In this document: positions 45,632 through 54,159 of the stretch, in pieces
Layout of the letters: the number at the start of each line of letters is the position of its first letter
Numbering within the stretch: the first letter of the stretch is position 1
Source of the DNA: Streptomyces griseoincarnatus
GTDB lineage: Bacteria > Actinomycetota > Actinomycetes > Streptomycetales > Streptomycetaceae
Reading direction: 5' to 3'
Assembly: GCA_014649575.1 (NCBI GenBank)
Contig: BMTH01000013.1
Coordinates: 1 to 64,000 of the forward strand
DNA: 64,000 bases
Notes under the pieces: model-generated
The model's database searches: none
Told to the model about the DNA's origin: nothing
What the model saw: the letters and a program-made list of their open reading frames with translations, nothing else
Program-made: the position numbers and the translations under genes

Positions 45632-48598
45632 TCAGCCGGCCGCCGCGACGGCGTCGCGCCACGTCGGCAGCAGTTCGTCGAGCAGCGCCTCGGTGCGGGG
45701 CGGCAGTCCGCGCGCCCCACTGCGGGTCAGCAGGTCGGACGCGAGGGCGGTGAGCCGCTGCGGGTCGTCCAGGGCGTGGGTGGCGCGCAGCAGTTCGTTC
45801 CACAGCCGCTCGTCGGACGGGGCGGTGCGCAGCGCGGCGTTCAGCGCCTCGATGGCCTTCTCCGCGCGGTTCTTCTCCATGTGGAACTCGGCGAGCGCCA
45901 GCCCGGTGTCCGCGACGAGCAGCGGGAGCTGCGCGTCGACGATCTCGTGGGTCAGCCAGCGGTAGCGGCCCTCGGGCCGGTCGGCGAGGAGCGGGCCGCG
46001 CACCAGCACCAGCGCGTCGGTGAGCAGCCGCCCGCGCACCGCACGGCTGTCGACGCCCTTGCCCTGCGTCGCCTCGTGGTACAGCGAACGCAGCACGTCC
46101 AGGTCGGACACCACGGACTTGGCGAGGGTGAGCCGGCCGGCGTCGTCGGTGCGCAGCCGCGGGGTGCCGTCGGGGTCGGTGCCCAGCCAGTCCCGCAGCC
46201 GGTCCAGGAGCGCCTCGCGCACGTCGTCGGTGACGCCGCGCGGCCACAGCGCGGAGGACAGCACCCGCGGATGCACGCCCTCACGGTGCAGGAGCAGCAG
46301 CGCCAGCGCCTCGTGCAGCAGCGCGCTCCGCTCGCCGTCCGGCGTCTCCAGGCCGATGATCTCGTACGGTCCGACCAGCCGCGCGTACACCGCGGGCCGG
46401 CCCTGCTCGCTGATGTCGACGAGGAACGGCGGGGTGGTGCCGGGCCCGTCGGGGCCGTGCTCCGGGTCGGCGTCGGTGAACAGCTCGACAACCGCGCGCC
46501 GCTCGGCGGCGGGCAGGAGCTGCGCGTCGAGTTCGAGGCCGAGCAGCGGGGCGAGCAGCCGGCCCTCGCCGGTGATCTCCATCTCCCAGGCGGCGCCCGG
46601 CAGATCACCGCTGCCGGTGCCGACGAGGTAGCCGATGCCGAGGCGGCTCGCGTCGGCGGCGAGTTCGGCGAGCGTCATCGCGTCCTCGGGGGACGGCTCG
46701 GCGGCCAGCAGCACCAGGTGCGGGGCCCAACGGGTGTGCTGGGCGGGGCCGGTGCGGCCGGTGAGCACGGAGTCGTGGCCGGCGGCGCCGAGCGCGCCGC
46801 GCCGCTGTCGGGTCTCCGCCTCCATCGTCTCGATCAGCGCCTCGATGCCGTCGAGGTGGCGCAGCCGGCTGGGCGCGAGGGCGGTGAGGTCCTCGCCGAA
46901 CCCGACGAGGGTGATGGTCATACGGTCCGACCAGCCGTTGGTCGCGAGTTCGGCGGCGACGGACGCGAACACCGCCGCGCGGTCCTCCTCACGGCCGCTC
47001 AGCGACACGATGCCGGGGACCGACTCCAGGTTGAGCAGCAGCCGGGAGTCGTCCATCGTGCCGAGGCTGACCAGCCCGGGGTAGGGCGCGGCCGTGTCGA
47101 CGTCCTCGTACGTCTCGGCGTCGGCGCGGGCCAGCATCCAGAACGTCTGGTCCTGCCCGAGCTGCCACGGGGACGGCGGCTTGCCGGACGGCTGGGCGAG
47201 CTGGAGGTGCAGGTCGCCGTTGCTCATCCAGGCCGCGTAGACCGTGGGCAGCGGACGGGACTCGGCGGCCAGCGACGCGGCGAGCCCGCGCAGCGACCGG
47301 TCCAGCAGTCTTACGCCCTCGGGGTCGGCGCCGACCAGCAGCGCGTCCTGCACGTCGAGGGCGTCGCCGGTGGGCGTGGGCGGCTCCATGCCGCGCCGGC
47401 CGCCGATGCCGGCGAACGCCGACTGCCACAGGGCCTGGCGGCGCCGGTGACCGAGCGCCCCGAGCAGACCGGCGGCGAGCAGGGGCGCGGTCAGCAGGGC
47501 CTCGGGCAACCCGAAGGACGAGGAGTCCTGGGCGGGCGTGGCGACCTGGTCCGGCGCGGGGCGCTGGAGGTCGGCGTGGCCGGTCCCGGGGGCGGGGCGC
47601 TGCTGGGGCAGGTCGACGTGGGCGGTGCCGCCGCCGCTGCCTTCGTCGCCGCTGCCCTGTGCCTGGTCGCCGCCCTGTTCCTGGGCCCCGTCGCCGGTTC
47701 TGGCGTAGTCGCTGATCTGCTGGCGCACCTCGGGCGACACCTCGGGGGCGTCGTCCGGCATCTCGACGAGGTCGCCGCCACGCGCGTCGCCGGGCATCTC
47801 CATGATCCAGCCGGGCCGGATCAGACTGGCCTCGGACAGCCGCGAACCGTCCGGCTGCGCACGGTCCTTGTTGAGCTCGAAGATCTCCTTGTAGCGGCGG
47901 CCGTCGCCGAGGTGGCGCTCGGCGATCTCCCACAGGGAGTCGTGGTGACGCCCCTCCGGCGGCTGGATCCGGTAGAACTTCGTGTCGCCCTGCTTCTTGG
48001 CGGCGGGCGCCGCCTCGGTGTGCGAGGCCTGTTCGGCGACCGCGGCCGCGGTGCCGGCCGCCTGCTCCTGCTGCTGGGCGAAGAGACCCGGCGTCTGCTG
48101 GGCGGCGGCCACCGTGGGCCGCTGGTTGTCGTCGTAGGTCTGGCCGAGCTGCGCGAGCGAGGGCGTGAAGCTGGCGGCGGTCGCGCCGACGAGCAGCAGC
48201 GCGGCGACGAGCTGCCGGGCGAGCAGCTGGCTCGGCCCGGCCCCGGGCACCCGCCCCGGCACGCCGACGCCCGACAGCGCGGCCTTCATCTCCACCAGCA
48301 CACAGGCGGTGAACTGCGCCCAGGCGAGCCAGACGACGAACGTGAGGATGGAGAGGAACGTCGAGACGGAGATGTCCTGCTTGAGCCACTCCATCGGCTC
48401 GAACGTCTCCGGGAACGGCCATCCCGCCGTCATCGCCAGCGCCACCGGCACCCCGACGAGCAGCACGGCCAGCGCCACGAACGCGAGGAACGCCTTCACG
48501 AAGTCCCCGAACGTCCGCCGGCGCACCCGCACCGGCTGCGGCGTGCGGTTCCTCGGAGCCGTCGAGCTGGACGGGCTGGGACTGCGGCGTCGCGGCAT
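45632..48598 (-). CDS. Membrane LysM protein with C-terminal BTAD/winged-helix regulator module
   Basis: The product has 988 residues. Three membrane segments occur near 30-55, 78-100 and 125-145. A Gln/Ala-rich linker leads to a LysM-like domain near residues 205-270 (WEIAERHLGDGRRYKEIFEL, then IRPGWIMEMP). A long Pro/Gln segment and another membrane helix near 380-400 follow, then a large mixed domain. The last 245 residues resemble the SARP-type winged helix (LSSALWPRGVTDDVREALLD) plus BTAD/TPR helices. This looks like a membrane-anchored regulator. The orientation of the LysM cannot be determined from sequence. It precedes the prepilin peptidase by 13 bases. Confidence 0.75.
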   Translation of the reverse strand: MPRRRSPSPSSSTAPRNRTPQPVRVRRRTFGDFVKAFLAFVALAVLLVGVPVALAMTAGWPFPETFEPMEWLKQDISVSTFLSILTFVVWLAWAQFTACVLVEMKAALSGVGVPGRVPGAGPSQLLARQLVAALLLVGATAASFTPSLAQLGQTYDDNQRPTVAAAQQTPGLFAQQQEQAAGTAAAVAEQASHTEAAPAAKKQGDTKFYRIQPPEGRHHDSLWEIAERHLGDGRRYKEIFELNKDRAQPDGSRLSEASLIRPGWIMEMPGDARGGDLVEMPDDAPEVSPEVRQQISDYARTGDGAQEQGGDQAQGSGDEGSGGGTAHVDLPQQRPAPGTGHADLQRPAPDQVATPAQDSSSFGLPEALLTAPLLAAGLLGALGHRRRQALWQSAFAGIGGRRGMEPPTPTGDALDVQDALLVGADPEGVRLLDRSLRGLAASLAAESRPLPTVYAAWMSNGDLHLQLAQPSGKPPSPWQLGQDQTFWMLARADAETYEDVDTAAPYPGLVSLGTMDDSRLLLNLESVPGIVSLSGREEDRAAVFASVAAELATNGWSDRMTITLVGFGEDLTALAPSRLRHLDGIEALIETMEAETRQRRGALGAAGHDSVLTGRTGPAQHTRWAPHLVLLAAEPSPEDAMTLAELAADASRLGIGYLVGTGSGDLPGAAWEMEITGEGRLLAPLLGLELDAQLLPAAERRAVVELFTDADPEHGPDGPGTTPPFLVDISEQGRPAVYARLVGPYEIIGLETPDGERSALLHEALALLLLHREGVHPRVLSSALWPRGVTDDVREALLDRLRDWLGTDPDGTPRLRTDDAGRLTLAKSVVSDLDVLRSLYHEATQGKGVDSRAVRGRLLTDALVLVRGPLLADRPEGRYRWLTHEIVDAQLPLLVADTGLALAEFHMEKNRAEKAIEALNAALRTAPSDERLWNELLRATHALDDPQRLTALASDLLTRSGARGLPPRTEALLDELLPTWRDAVAAAG

Positions 48599-48892
48599 GG
48601 CGGGTGTCCTGGGTGTGGGAGGAAGGGGTCATCGGGACTACGGGGATCTTATTGACTCGAATGGCCGCAGTCGAAGGGGTACGGCCGCTCTCCGCGTCGG
48701 CGGCCCGTCCGACGCGGCGCACTGTGGCCGCGAACGCCCTCACGCGGCCACGGCGCACTCGCAGCAGGGGCAACCCTGCCGTCCCCTCGGCCTCACCTCA
48801 CGTCCGCGGCTCGGGCTGGACGTCCGGCCCGGCCCAAGCCGTACCCTGCTGAAAGGTGAGGGCCGGCCGCGGGATTCCGAGGGGGAGTTCAC

Positions 48893-49219
48893 ATGGGTGA
48901 GGGAAAGAGCGATCTCGCGCTTCCGCTGTCCGATCTGGAGGACTACGGGCGCCGCCTGCGGTCGCTGAAGAAGCGGATGAACCACACGAAGAAGCTCTTC
49001 GACTCGTACAAGGACGACATCGGCGACGGCAGCGTCAACGACGCGCTGTCCGACTTCGAGTCGAACTGGGAGGACGGGCGCGAGGACATCACGCAGCAGC
49101 TCGACGCGCTCGCCGACATGTCCGACGCGGTGGTCCGTGAGTTCAACAAGCTCGAGAACGAACTGACCAAGCAGGTCAACGAGAAGATGACCGTGGAGGA
49201 CAAGCGGGAGAAGAAATGA
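48893..49219 (+). CDS. Small helical NW-motif (WXG100-like) protein
   Basis: The product has 108 residues, all alpha-helical. LSDLEDYGRRLRSLKKRMNH forms helix one; a linker holds GDGSVNDALSDFESNW, with Trp59 where the WXG turn lies in ESX proteins. Helix two follows (EDITQQLDALADMSDAVVRE). The Trp is followed by Glu, not X-Gly, so it is WXG100-like rather than canonical. The closest relative here is the 105-residue protein at 53804, with the same (A)xxxFxxNW pattern. GGGGGAG precedes the ATG. It is convergent with the peptide gene at 49263. Confidence 0.78.
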   Translation: MGEGKSDLALPLSDLEDYGRRLRSLKKRMNHTKKLFDSYKDDIGDGSVNDALSDFESNWEDGREDITQQLDALADMSDAVVREFNKLENELTKQVNEKMTVEDKREKK

Positions 49220-49222
49220 GTG

Positions 49223-49252
49223 CGGCCCCGGTCCGCGAACGGACCGGGGCCG
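49223..49252. terminator. 13-bp perfect hairpin with CGAA loop
   Basis: Arms 49223-49235 and 49240-49252 pair perfectly around CGAA, four bases after the stop at 49219 and ten before the convergent gene ending at 49263. It can serve both directions. Confidence 0.85.
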
Positions 49253-49262
49253 GGTACGGCAC

Positions 49263-49490
49263 TCAGACCATCGTGGTGCGCACGGCGTCCGCGTGGCTCA
49301 CCGAGCCGCCGAGACCGGCGGAGACGCTGAGGGGACCCGCTTCGGCGTACACACCCACGCCGACGGAACCGTGGCCGAGGACGACGGCCGCGCCGGCGTC
49401 GAAGCCGGCGGAGACGGACTGGCCGCCGGAGACGCCGTCCAGGTCGGCGTCGGAGAGTTCGGCGGTTTCCACCCGGGGGGCGAGGTTCAT
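49263..49490 (-). CDS. Cys-free peptide with double-glycine leader (bacteriocin-like precursor)
   Basis: The product has 75 residues. MNLAPRVETAELSDADLDGV-SGG is the classic acidic leader ending in a double-glycine site (ELxDxxLDxVxGG) used for peptidase/ABC export of bacteriocins. The 51-residue remainder (QSVSAGFDAGAAVVLGHGSV to RTTMV) is Gly/Ala/Ser/Val-rich, contains SVSAG twice, and has no Cys, so lanthionine or disulfide bridges are excluded. It resembles colicin V-type unmodified peptides more than RiPPs. No dedicated exporter or modification gene is nearby. GAAGGG is 11 bases upstream. Confidence 0.7.
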   Translation of the reverse strand: MNLAPRVETAELSDADLDGVSGGQSVSAGFDAGAAVVLGHGSVGVGVYAEAGPLSVSAGLGGSVSHADAVRTTMV

Positions 49491-49850
49491 GGGGGCGCGT
49501 TCCCTTCGTATCGGACAATGCGTCGCGGAATGTCCGTCGATTTCCGTCACGGAAGGTCGGACCAGGGAAATCCCCGGTCCACGACGAACGAACAGCACCA
49601 CCTGATCAAAGCACGCGGAGATGCGCCCGACCAGCGCCGTCCGGACTGCTGCCCGCCCCCGCACGCCCTCCACGTCACAGGTGTGACGGGAACAGCGTGG
49701 AAAGGTCGCAGACCCTTCACACTCAATTGATCGGTATCCCCCCTCGGCGCGGTCACGGCCGGCGAATTCGCGTGGTCGAGTAAACAGTCCGAGGTGTACT
49801 CGTGAACCCTGTGCCGATTCCCGGGATTTCTTCGTCGAGCCGCCCGCCGC
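49491..49850 (-). other. 360-bp gap with operator-like palindrome
   Basis: A perfect CGTCACA-GG-TGTGACG palindrome lies at 49673-49688 and a 9-bp stem with one mismatch at 49559-49580. The rest is the untranslated upstream region of the peptide gene and the tail of the minus-strand operon. I see no further gene in it and no convincing -35/-10 pair. Confidence 0.4.
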
Positions 49851-50453
49851 TCAGAGCTTCAGCGTCCGCGCGATGCCGTCCACGATGCCTTCGAGGGGTT
49901 CGTCGAGGACCGGTTCGGTCCAGGACACCATCAGGGTGACGGCCGCGTCGGTCGTCGGCGGGCGGACGCCGTGGAAGAGGGTGCGGACCACCGGACGCGG
50001 CCCGAACAGCCGCTTGCGCTCCTCGACGAGGTTCTGCCGGATGCGTACGGCGTCCCCCAGCGGCAGCCGCACGCGGCGGACGTCCGGCGGCCCGAAGTCC
50101 GTCGCGGACATCGACTCGGCGAGCAGGTCGAGGGTCACCTCGGGGTACGTCTCGTCGGGGTGGATCGCGTCCAGTTCCAGCACCGCGGCCACGGTCCGGT
50201 GCCCGCTGATGTACCAGCCGAACGCGCCCAGCGGCTCCCGGCTCCGGCTGTCGGCCGCCGCGCGTTCCAGATCGCGGGCGAGCGCCCGGGCGTTGCCCTT
50301 CTCCCCGTCGCGCGCGTACCGCTCGACGAGCTCCTCCGCCTGGTACCTGGCCCAGTAGGACAGGTCGATCGTGCCGGTCACCGGGAACGGCACCCAGTCC
50401 TCCGAGCACTCCAGGCCCAACGTCGACAGGTCGTCGGTCATCGGTGGGTTCAC
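49851..50453 (-). CDS. Uncharacterised protein, diverged paralogue of the next gene
   Basis: The product has 200 residues. No known family is recognised. Helical N-terminal half (YWARYQAEELVERYARDGEK) and beta-rich C-terminal half ending in TEPVLDEPLEGIVDGIARTL. That end, with PVVRTLFHGV before it, parallels the neighbouring gene's LTFSTPLEPVADAMAGLFDA, so the two are probably ancient paralogues, perhaps with a PsbP/Mog1-like fold. The GTG overlaps the upstream stop (GTGA). No signal peptide. It is the last gene of the Tad/WXG operon. Confidence 0.65.
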   Translation of the reverse strand: MNPPMTDDLSTLGLECSEDWVPFPVTGTIDLSYWARYQAEELVERYARDGEKGNARALARDLERAAADSRSREPLGAFGWYISGHRTVAAVLELDAIHPDETYPEVTLDLLAESMSATDFGPPDVRRVRLPLGDAVRIRQNLVEERKRLFGPRPVVRTLFHGVRPPTTDAAVTLMVSWTEPVLDEPLEGIVDGIARTLKL

Positions 50454-51064
50454 TCCGTCCAGGTCAGCGAGGAGGCGATGGCGTCGAAGAGGCCGGCCAT
50501 GGCGTCGGCGACGGGTTCCAGCGGGGTGGAGAAGGTGAGCAGCAGGTACTGGGCGCTGCCGGGGACGGGCACGTGGTAGTCCACCGCGACGGAGGCACGC
50601 TGCCCGTCCCGCCGCTCCCGCTCGGTGGGCCGCGTGGTGGACCGGACGCGTACGGCGGTGCCGGCGGCGAGCTCCTCGACGCTCACCTTCGTGTCGTCCT
50701 CGTCCGGTTCCGCGCCCTTCGCGAACGCCGCCGCGAGGTCGTGCGGCGACAGCGGCTCGGGGCCGCGCAGCGGGGCGAGGCTCACCAGCAGCGAGGCGGG
50801 GACGGTGAGCGGTCCGGCCTCCTGGAAGCTGAGGTACAGCTCGATGCCGCCGCCGCGGTAGGCCTCGGCGGCCCGGCGGCGCAGATCCGCGCGCATCTCG
50901 TCCTTGAGGTGCGGGGCGTTGTCGACGCCCTGGAAGCGGCGTTCCACCAGCGCGTCGACCGACCGGTCCCGCTGTTCGGGGTCGAGGAGGATCCGGAACC
51001 AGCCGTCGGGCAGCAGGAGTCGGTAGTCGGACGGTGGTCCGTCGTGCTCGGGTCGGGTCGTCAT
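50450..51064 (-). CDS. Uncharacterised protein, paralogous to the downstream gene
   Basis: The product has 204 residues. No known family is recognised with confidence. The N-terminal helices (SVDALVERRFQGVDNAPHLK) are followed by a beta-sheet part with LYLSFQEAG, VSLAPLRGPEP and the ending PVPGSAQYLLLTFSTPLEPV. The general layout matches the 200-residue product of the next gene. Such Mog1/PsbP-like small proteins accompany ESX loci in actinobacteria, which is only suggestive. ATGA and GTGA overlaps couple it on both sides. Confidence 0.65.
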   Translation of the reverse strand: MTTRPEHDGPPSDYRLLLPDGWFRILLDPEQRDRSVDALVERRFQGVDNAPHLKDEMRADLRRRAAEAYRGGGIELYLSFQEAGPLTVPASLLVSLAPLRGPEPLSPHDLAAAFAKGAEPDEDDTKVSVEELAAGTAVRVRSTTRPTERERRDGQRASVAVDYHVPVPGSAQYLLLTFSTPLEPVADAMAGLFDAIASSLTWTE

Positions 51065-52383
51065 CGCCGGGCCTCCTCGTTCGTCGTACGCTCCGCCGCG
51101 GTCCGGTCGAGCACCAGCCGTCCGCGCAGTTCGTGCACGGCGTACGGCACGGCCTGCAGGACGAGACCGAGCGCCCCCGCGGCCACGGCGACGGCCGCGG
51201 GTCCGGGCGCCGTGCCGGCGACGCGGATGCCCTGGATCACGGAGAAGAGGTTCCCGAAGGCCATGACGGCGGTCGACGAGACTCCCGCCGCCGTGCCGGG
51301 AAAGCGTGCCATCCGGCGGGCGTCCCGGCCGGTGCGGGGCAGCAGCCCGGTGCCCAGCACCGGTCCCTTCGGCCAGGTCCGCTTCCCGCCGAGCCGGCGT
51401 TCGGACACCGCGAGGCCCGGGGCGCCGCACAACCGCGACCACCCGTCGGCGCCGTCCGCGCCGCCGAACCACAGGTCCCAGGGGAACACCGCCCGTACCT
51501 GCTCGCCCGGCCCCCGCAACTCCGCCCCGACCGGCCGTCCGGTCCCGTCGAGCACCTTCACCAGCCGCGTCACCGCGTGCGCGCCTGTGCGGGGGAACCA
51601 GTACTCCTGGCCGCCGAGGTCCCGCAGCACCAGATCGCGGTCCTGCACCCGCACCTCGGTGTCCCGCAGGAACCGGACCGTGGCCCCGCTCCCGGGCGCC
51701 GGGTCGGGCGTGACGCGTTCGAGGACCGTCACCCGGCGGCGCCCTGCCCGCAGCCGGGTCCAGGCGCGCAGCGCCAGCCGCGCCACCGGCCCGCACAGGG
51801 CGGTGAGGGCGAGCAGCAGCACGAGCCGGCCGGGCACGGTGTCGGAGAAGACGACCACGGTGAAGGCGGAGAACCACAGCGTCCCGGCGACGCCGCGCAC
51901 GCACCAGTACCAGAGCGGGAATGCGGGGCCTGGCCCGAGGGAGACGCCTCCCTTCCCCGAACCTGCCCGAGGGTCGCTCCGGTCCCGCGCGACGTGCAGC
52001 GGCACGCCCGCGGCCTTCAGCAGCCCGGCCACGCCCGTACGCTCCAGCAGTTGCTCCCCCTGCACGGCACGCTCCGGAAGCGCGGGCGCCTCCGGCAGCC
52101 AGTCACCGAGGGGGATGCGGGCGACCTGCGCCCCGTCCCGGTCCTGAAGCCGCACCTCGCCCCAGGCGTCGGGACGGCCGGGCTCGCCGCGTCCGGCGTC
52201 CGCGGGCGCCGCGTCGACGAACACCGCGCGGGCGACACCGCCGTCCCCGACCGGCACCCGGCGGGTACGGCCCCGGGCGCGCAGCACGAGCGCGCCGTCC
52301 TCCACGGACAGCCGTGAGCCGTGACACCGTTCGAGCCCGGGACCGCGCCCCGCGGCCGACCGGAGAGCGGGCGCCTCGGTCAC
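51061..52383 (-). CDS. Membrane protein of unknown function in the WXG operon
   Basis: The product has 440 residues. A soluble N-terminal part (about 155 residues) with beta motifs (VRLQDRDGAQVARIPLGDWL) is followed by two membrane helices (LWYWCVRGVAGTLWFSAFTV and VLLLALTALCGPVARLAL). A second soluble part (VRFLRDTEVRVQDRDLVLRD) shares the RVQDRD-like motif with the first. Two more helices near the C-terminus end the protein. The repeated motif suggests an internal duplication. The GTG overlaps the stop of the WXG effector-like gene, so it belongs to that unit. Function unknown. Confidence 0.65.
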   Translation of the reverse strand: MTEAPALRSAAGRGPGLERCHGSRLSVEDGALVLRARGRTRRVPVGDGGVARAVFVDAAPADAGRGEPGRPDAWGEVRLQDRDGAQVARIPLGDWLPEAPALPERAVQGEQLLERTGVAGLLKAAGVPLHVARDRSDPRAGSGKGGVSLGPGPAFPLWYWCVRGVAGTLWFSAFTVVVFSDTVPGRLVLLLALTALCGPVARLALRAWTRLRAGRRRVTVLERVTPDPAPGSGATVRFLRDTEVRVQDRDLVLRDLGGQEYWFPRTGAHAVTRLVKVLDGTGRPVGAELRGPGEQVRAVFPWDLWFGGADGADGWSRLCGAPGLAVSERRLGGKRTWPKGPVLGTGLLPRTGRDARRMARFPGTAAGVSSTAVMAFGNLFSVIQGIRVAGTAPGPAAVAVAAGALGLVLQAVPYAVHELRGRLVLDRTAAERTTNEEARR

Positions 52384-53807
52384 GGGGTGACCTTGTCGGC
52401 GACCGAGGTCACCGCGCCGTAGGCGCCCTCGGAGCCGGCGAGCACACCGGTGGCGGTGGAGCCCGCCCAGACGTTGGTCTGGCCGGTGAAGTTGTTCAGG
52501 GCGTTGCTGACCGCGGGGAACTCGCGGGCGGCCGGGGCGATGCCGTCGAGCCCGGCGGCCGTGCGGGCGAGGTCCGGGTCCAGGGTGCCGGCGGACCGGG
52601 GGGCCGCCATGCCGCTCAGCCCCTCACGCCAGCCCTCCCGGGAGAAGGCGTTGCGGATGGATTTCACGCCGTCGACCGTATCCCGGGCCAGGGCGGACGG
52701 GCTGAAGCCCTCCTTGAGGTTGCTCCAGTTCGGCAGCTTGCCCTTGGGCATGGTGGCCATGGCGCGGGCCGCGTCCTTGCCGCGGACCGACCCCTGCGCG
52801 CCGCGGTTGGCGAGGTTCCACGCCTTGTTGGTCTTCATGCCGGACCGCACGGCGTTCTTGTAGAGGTTGCTGCGGGCCAGCGCCTTGCCGCCGGCGGCCA
52901 CGCCCTTGGCGCCCGCCATCGCGGCCCGGCCGAGGCCGAAGGTGGCGACACCGACGGCGTCCAGGATGACGGACTTCCAGCTGCCCTCACCGCCGAGCAC
53001 CAGCACCAGGTCGGTCGCCAGGGCGACGACACTGGCGACCAGCGCGACGGCGTTCGCGACGACGGCGATCGCCTGGCCGATGACGGGGATCCAGCCGAGC
53101 GCGAGCGCCGCCACCCCGGCCCAGAGGGCGATGCGTCCCGCCCATTTGGAGATCTCCTTGAGCCAGCCGGCGTTCTCGTGGACCCAGTTCTTGAACTTGT
53201 CCTTCCAGCCGTCCTTCAGCCCGTCGTTCTCGATGACGTCGTGGATCGCGTCGGCGGCCGCCTGCGCGGCGCGGTCACGGATGCCCTTGGCCGCCGCCAG
53301 CGCCTTCTTCGCGTCGGCCAGTGCGGACGTCGCCGCCTTCTGCCGGTCGGTGTGCCGCTCGCGGTCCGGGTCGTCGTCCGGGGTGTCGTCCGGCAGCCCG
53401 TCCAGGGCCCGGCGCGCGCTCCCCAGGCTCTCGTCGGCCTGCTCGGCATCCTTCAGCGCCTGGTCGGCCATCTGCTGGGCGCGGTGCAGCTCCGAGGCGA
53501 ACTCGTTGCTGCACACGCCCTCGCGCACCTGGGTGCCGAGCGCCTGCGCGGCCTCGTCGTACCGCTTGAACGCCTTGCGCAGCTTGCCGCTCGCGCCCTC
53601 GGCGGCGCCGCGGAACTCCGTGGCGGTCTTGCCCTTCCAGTTCTCCACCGACGCCAGCGCCTCGATCTCGCGGGCCTCCTTGTCGATGGCCTCGGCGGTC
53701 TTGCGCAGCTGCCGTCCGAGCCGGGCGACGGTCTCCGGGTCCCCGGGTATCGGGTCGGCGGACTCGTCGAGCACGGCCCAGCGGTGGGCGGCCGGTCTGG
53801 CGGTCAT
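52380..53807 (-). CDS. Putative T7SS-type protein with N-terminal WXG domain
   Basis: The product has 475 residues. The N-terminal 120 residues form two long helices around ALASVENWKGKTATEFRG; Trp57-Lys58-Gly59 is a true WXG turn. A Lys/Ala/Asp-rich helical linker follows. A hydrophobic centre (about 220-275; WAGRIALWAGVAALALGWIP, IGQAIAVVANAVALVASVVA) can insert in membranes, and a Gly/Ala-rich C-terminal region is predicted to be helical. This is the layout of putative T7SS-secreted proteins, but no toxin motif is recognisable. The stop overlaps the downstream membrane gene's start. Confidence 0.75.
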   Translation of the reverse strand: MTARPAAHRWAVLDESADPIPGDPETVARLGRQLRKTAEAIDKEAREIEALASVENWKGKTATEFRGAAEGASGKLRKAFKRYDEAAQALGTQVREGVCSNEFASELHRAQQMADQALKDAEQADESLGSARRALDGLPDDTPDDDPDRERHTDRQKAATSALADAKKALAAAKGIRDRAAQAAADAIHDVIENDGLKDGWKDKFKNWVHENAGWLKEISKWAGRIALWAGVAALALGWIPVIGQAIAVVANAVALVASVVALATDLVLVLGGEGSWKSVILDAVGVATFGLGRAAMAGAKGVAAGGKALARSNLYKNAVRSGMKTNKAWNLANRGAQGSVRGKDAARAMATMPKGKLPNWSNLKEGFSPSALARDTVDGVKSIRNAFSREGWREGLSGMAAPRSAGTLDPDLARTAAGLDGIAPAAREFPAVSNALNNFTGQTNVWAGSTATGVLAGSEGAYGAVTSVADKVTP

Positions 53808-54121
53808 CGGCCCGCTCCCTTCGGCTGGTCCTTGTCGGTGCGCCGGAGCGCCTCGGCGAGCTCGTGGTCGAGGGTCTCGTACGACTGGGCGGCGGACTTG
53901 GTGATCCCGTGCAGCTTCTCCAGCTCCTCGGTGAGCTGTCTGCGGTGGATCTTCCAGTTGTCGGCGAAGGTGTCGAAGGCGTCCAGGATCTTGTCCGAGC
54001 CGAGGTCGTCGACGCCGTACCCCTCGGCGGGGTTGGCGCGTTCGGCGAAGGTGTCGCGGATGCGCCCGAGCGAGCGGGCGGTCTCCTTGATCCGCGCGAT
54101 GTCGGCTTCCTGGTCTCCCAC
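53804..54121 (-). CDS. Small WXG100-like (NW-motif) protein
   Basis: The product has 105 residues and two helices: DIARIKETARSLGRIRDTFA and LTEELEKLHGITKSAAQSYE, around KILDAFDTFADNWKIHRR with Trp56. The (A)xxxFxxNW motif is shared with the 48893 protein, and size is that of WXG100 proteins, but the following Gly is missing. It is the first gene of the ESX-like part of the operon, 38 bases after the TadG-like gene, and overlaps the WXG effector-like gene (GTGA). It could be the partner that forms a heterodimer with the latter. Confidence 0.78.
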   Translation of the reverse strand: MGDQEADIARIKETARSLGRIRDTFAERANPAEGYGVDDLGSDKILDAFDTFADNWKIHRRQLTEELEKLHGITKSAAQSYETLDHELAEALRRTDKDQPKGAGR

Positions 54122-54159
54122 CGTGTCCTCCTTGCCCGTGCCGTCCGGCCGGTGCGGCG

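Noticed and set aside
45170..48655. A very long open frame on the plus strand opposite the LysM/BTAD gene
   Set aside because: It is the complement of a high-GC gene. The translated sequence is Arg/Gly/Val-rich without motifs or a ribosome site, whereas the minus strand has clear domains and signals.
49263..49490. Lanthipeptide or other Cys-bridged RiPP precursor
   Set aside because: The core has no Cys, and no LanM/LanB/YcaO or radical SAM modification gene is close; mqnC is a menaquinone enzyme.
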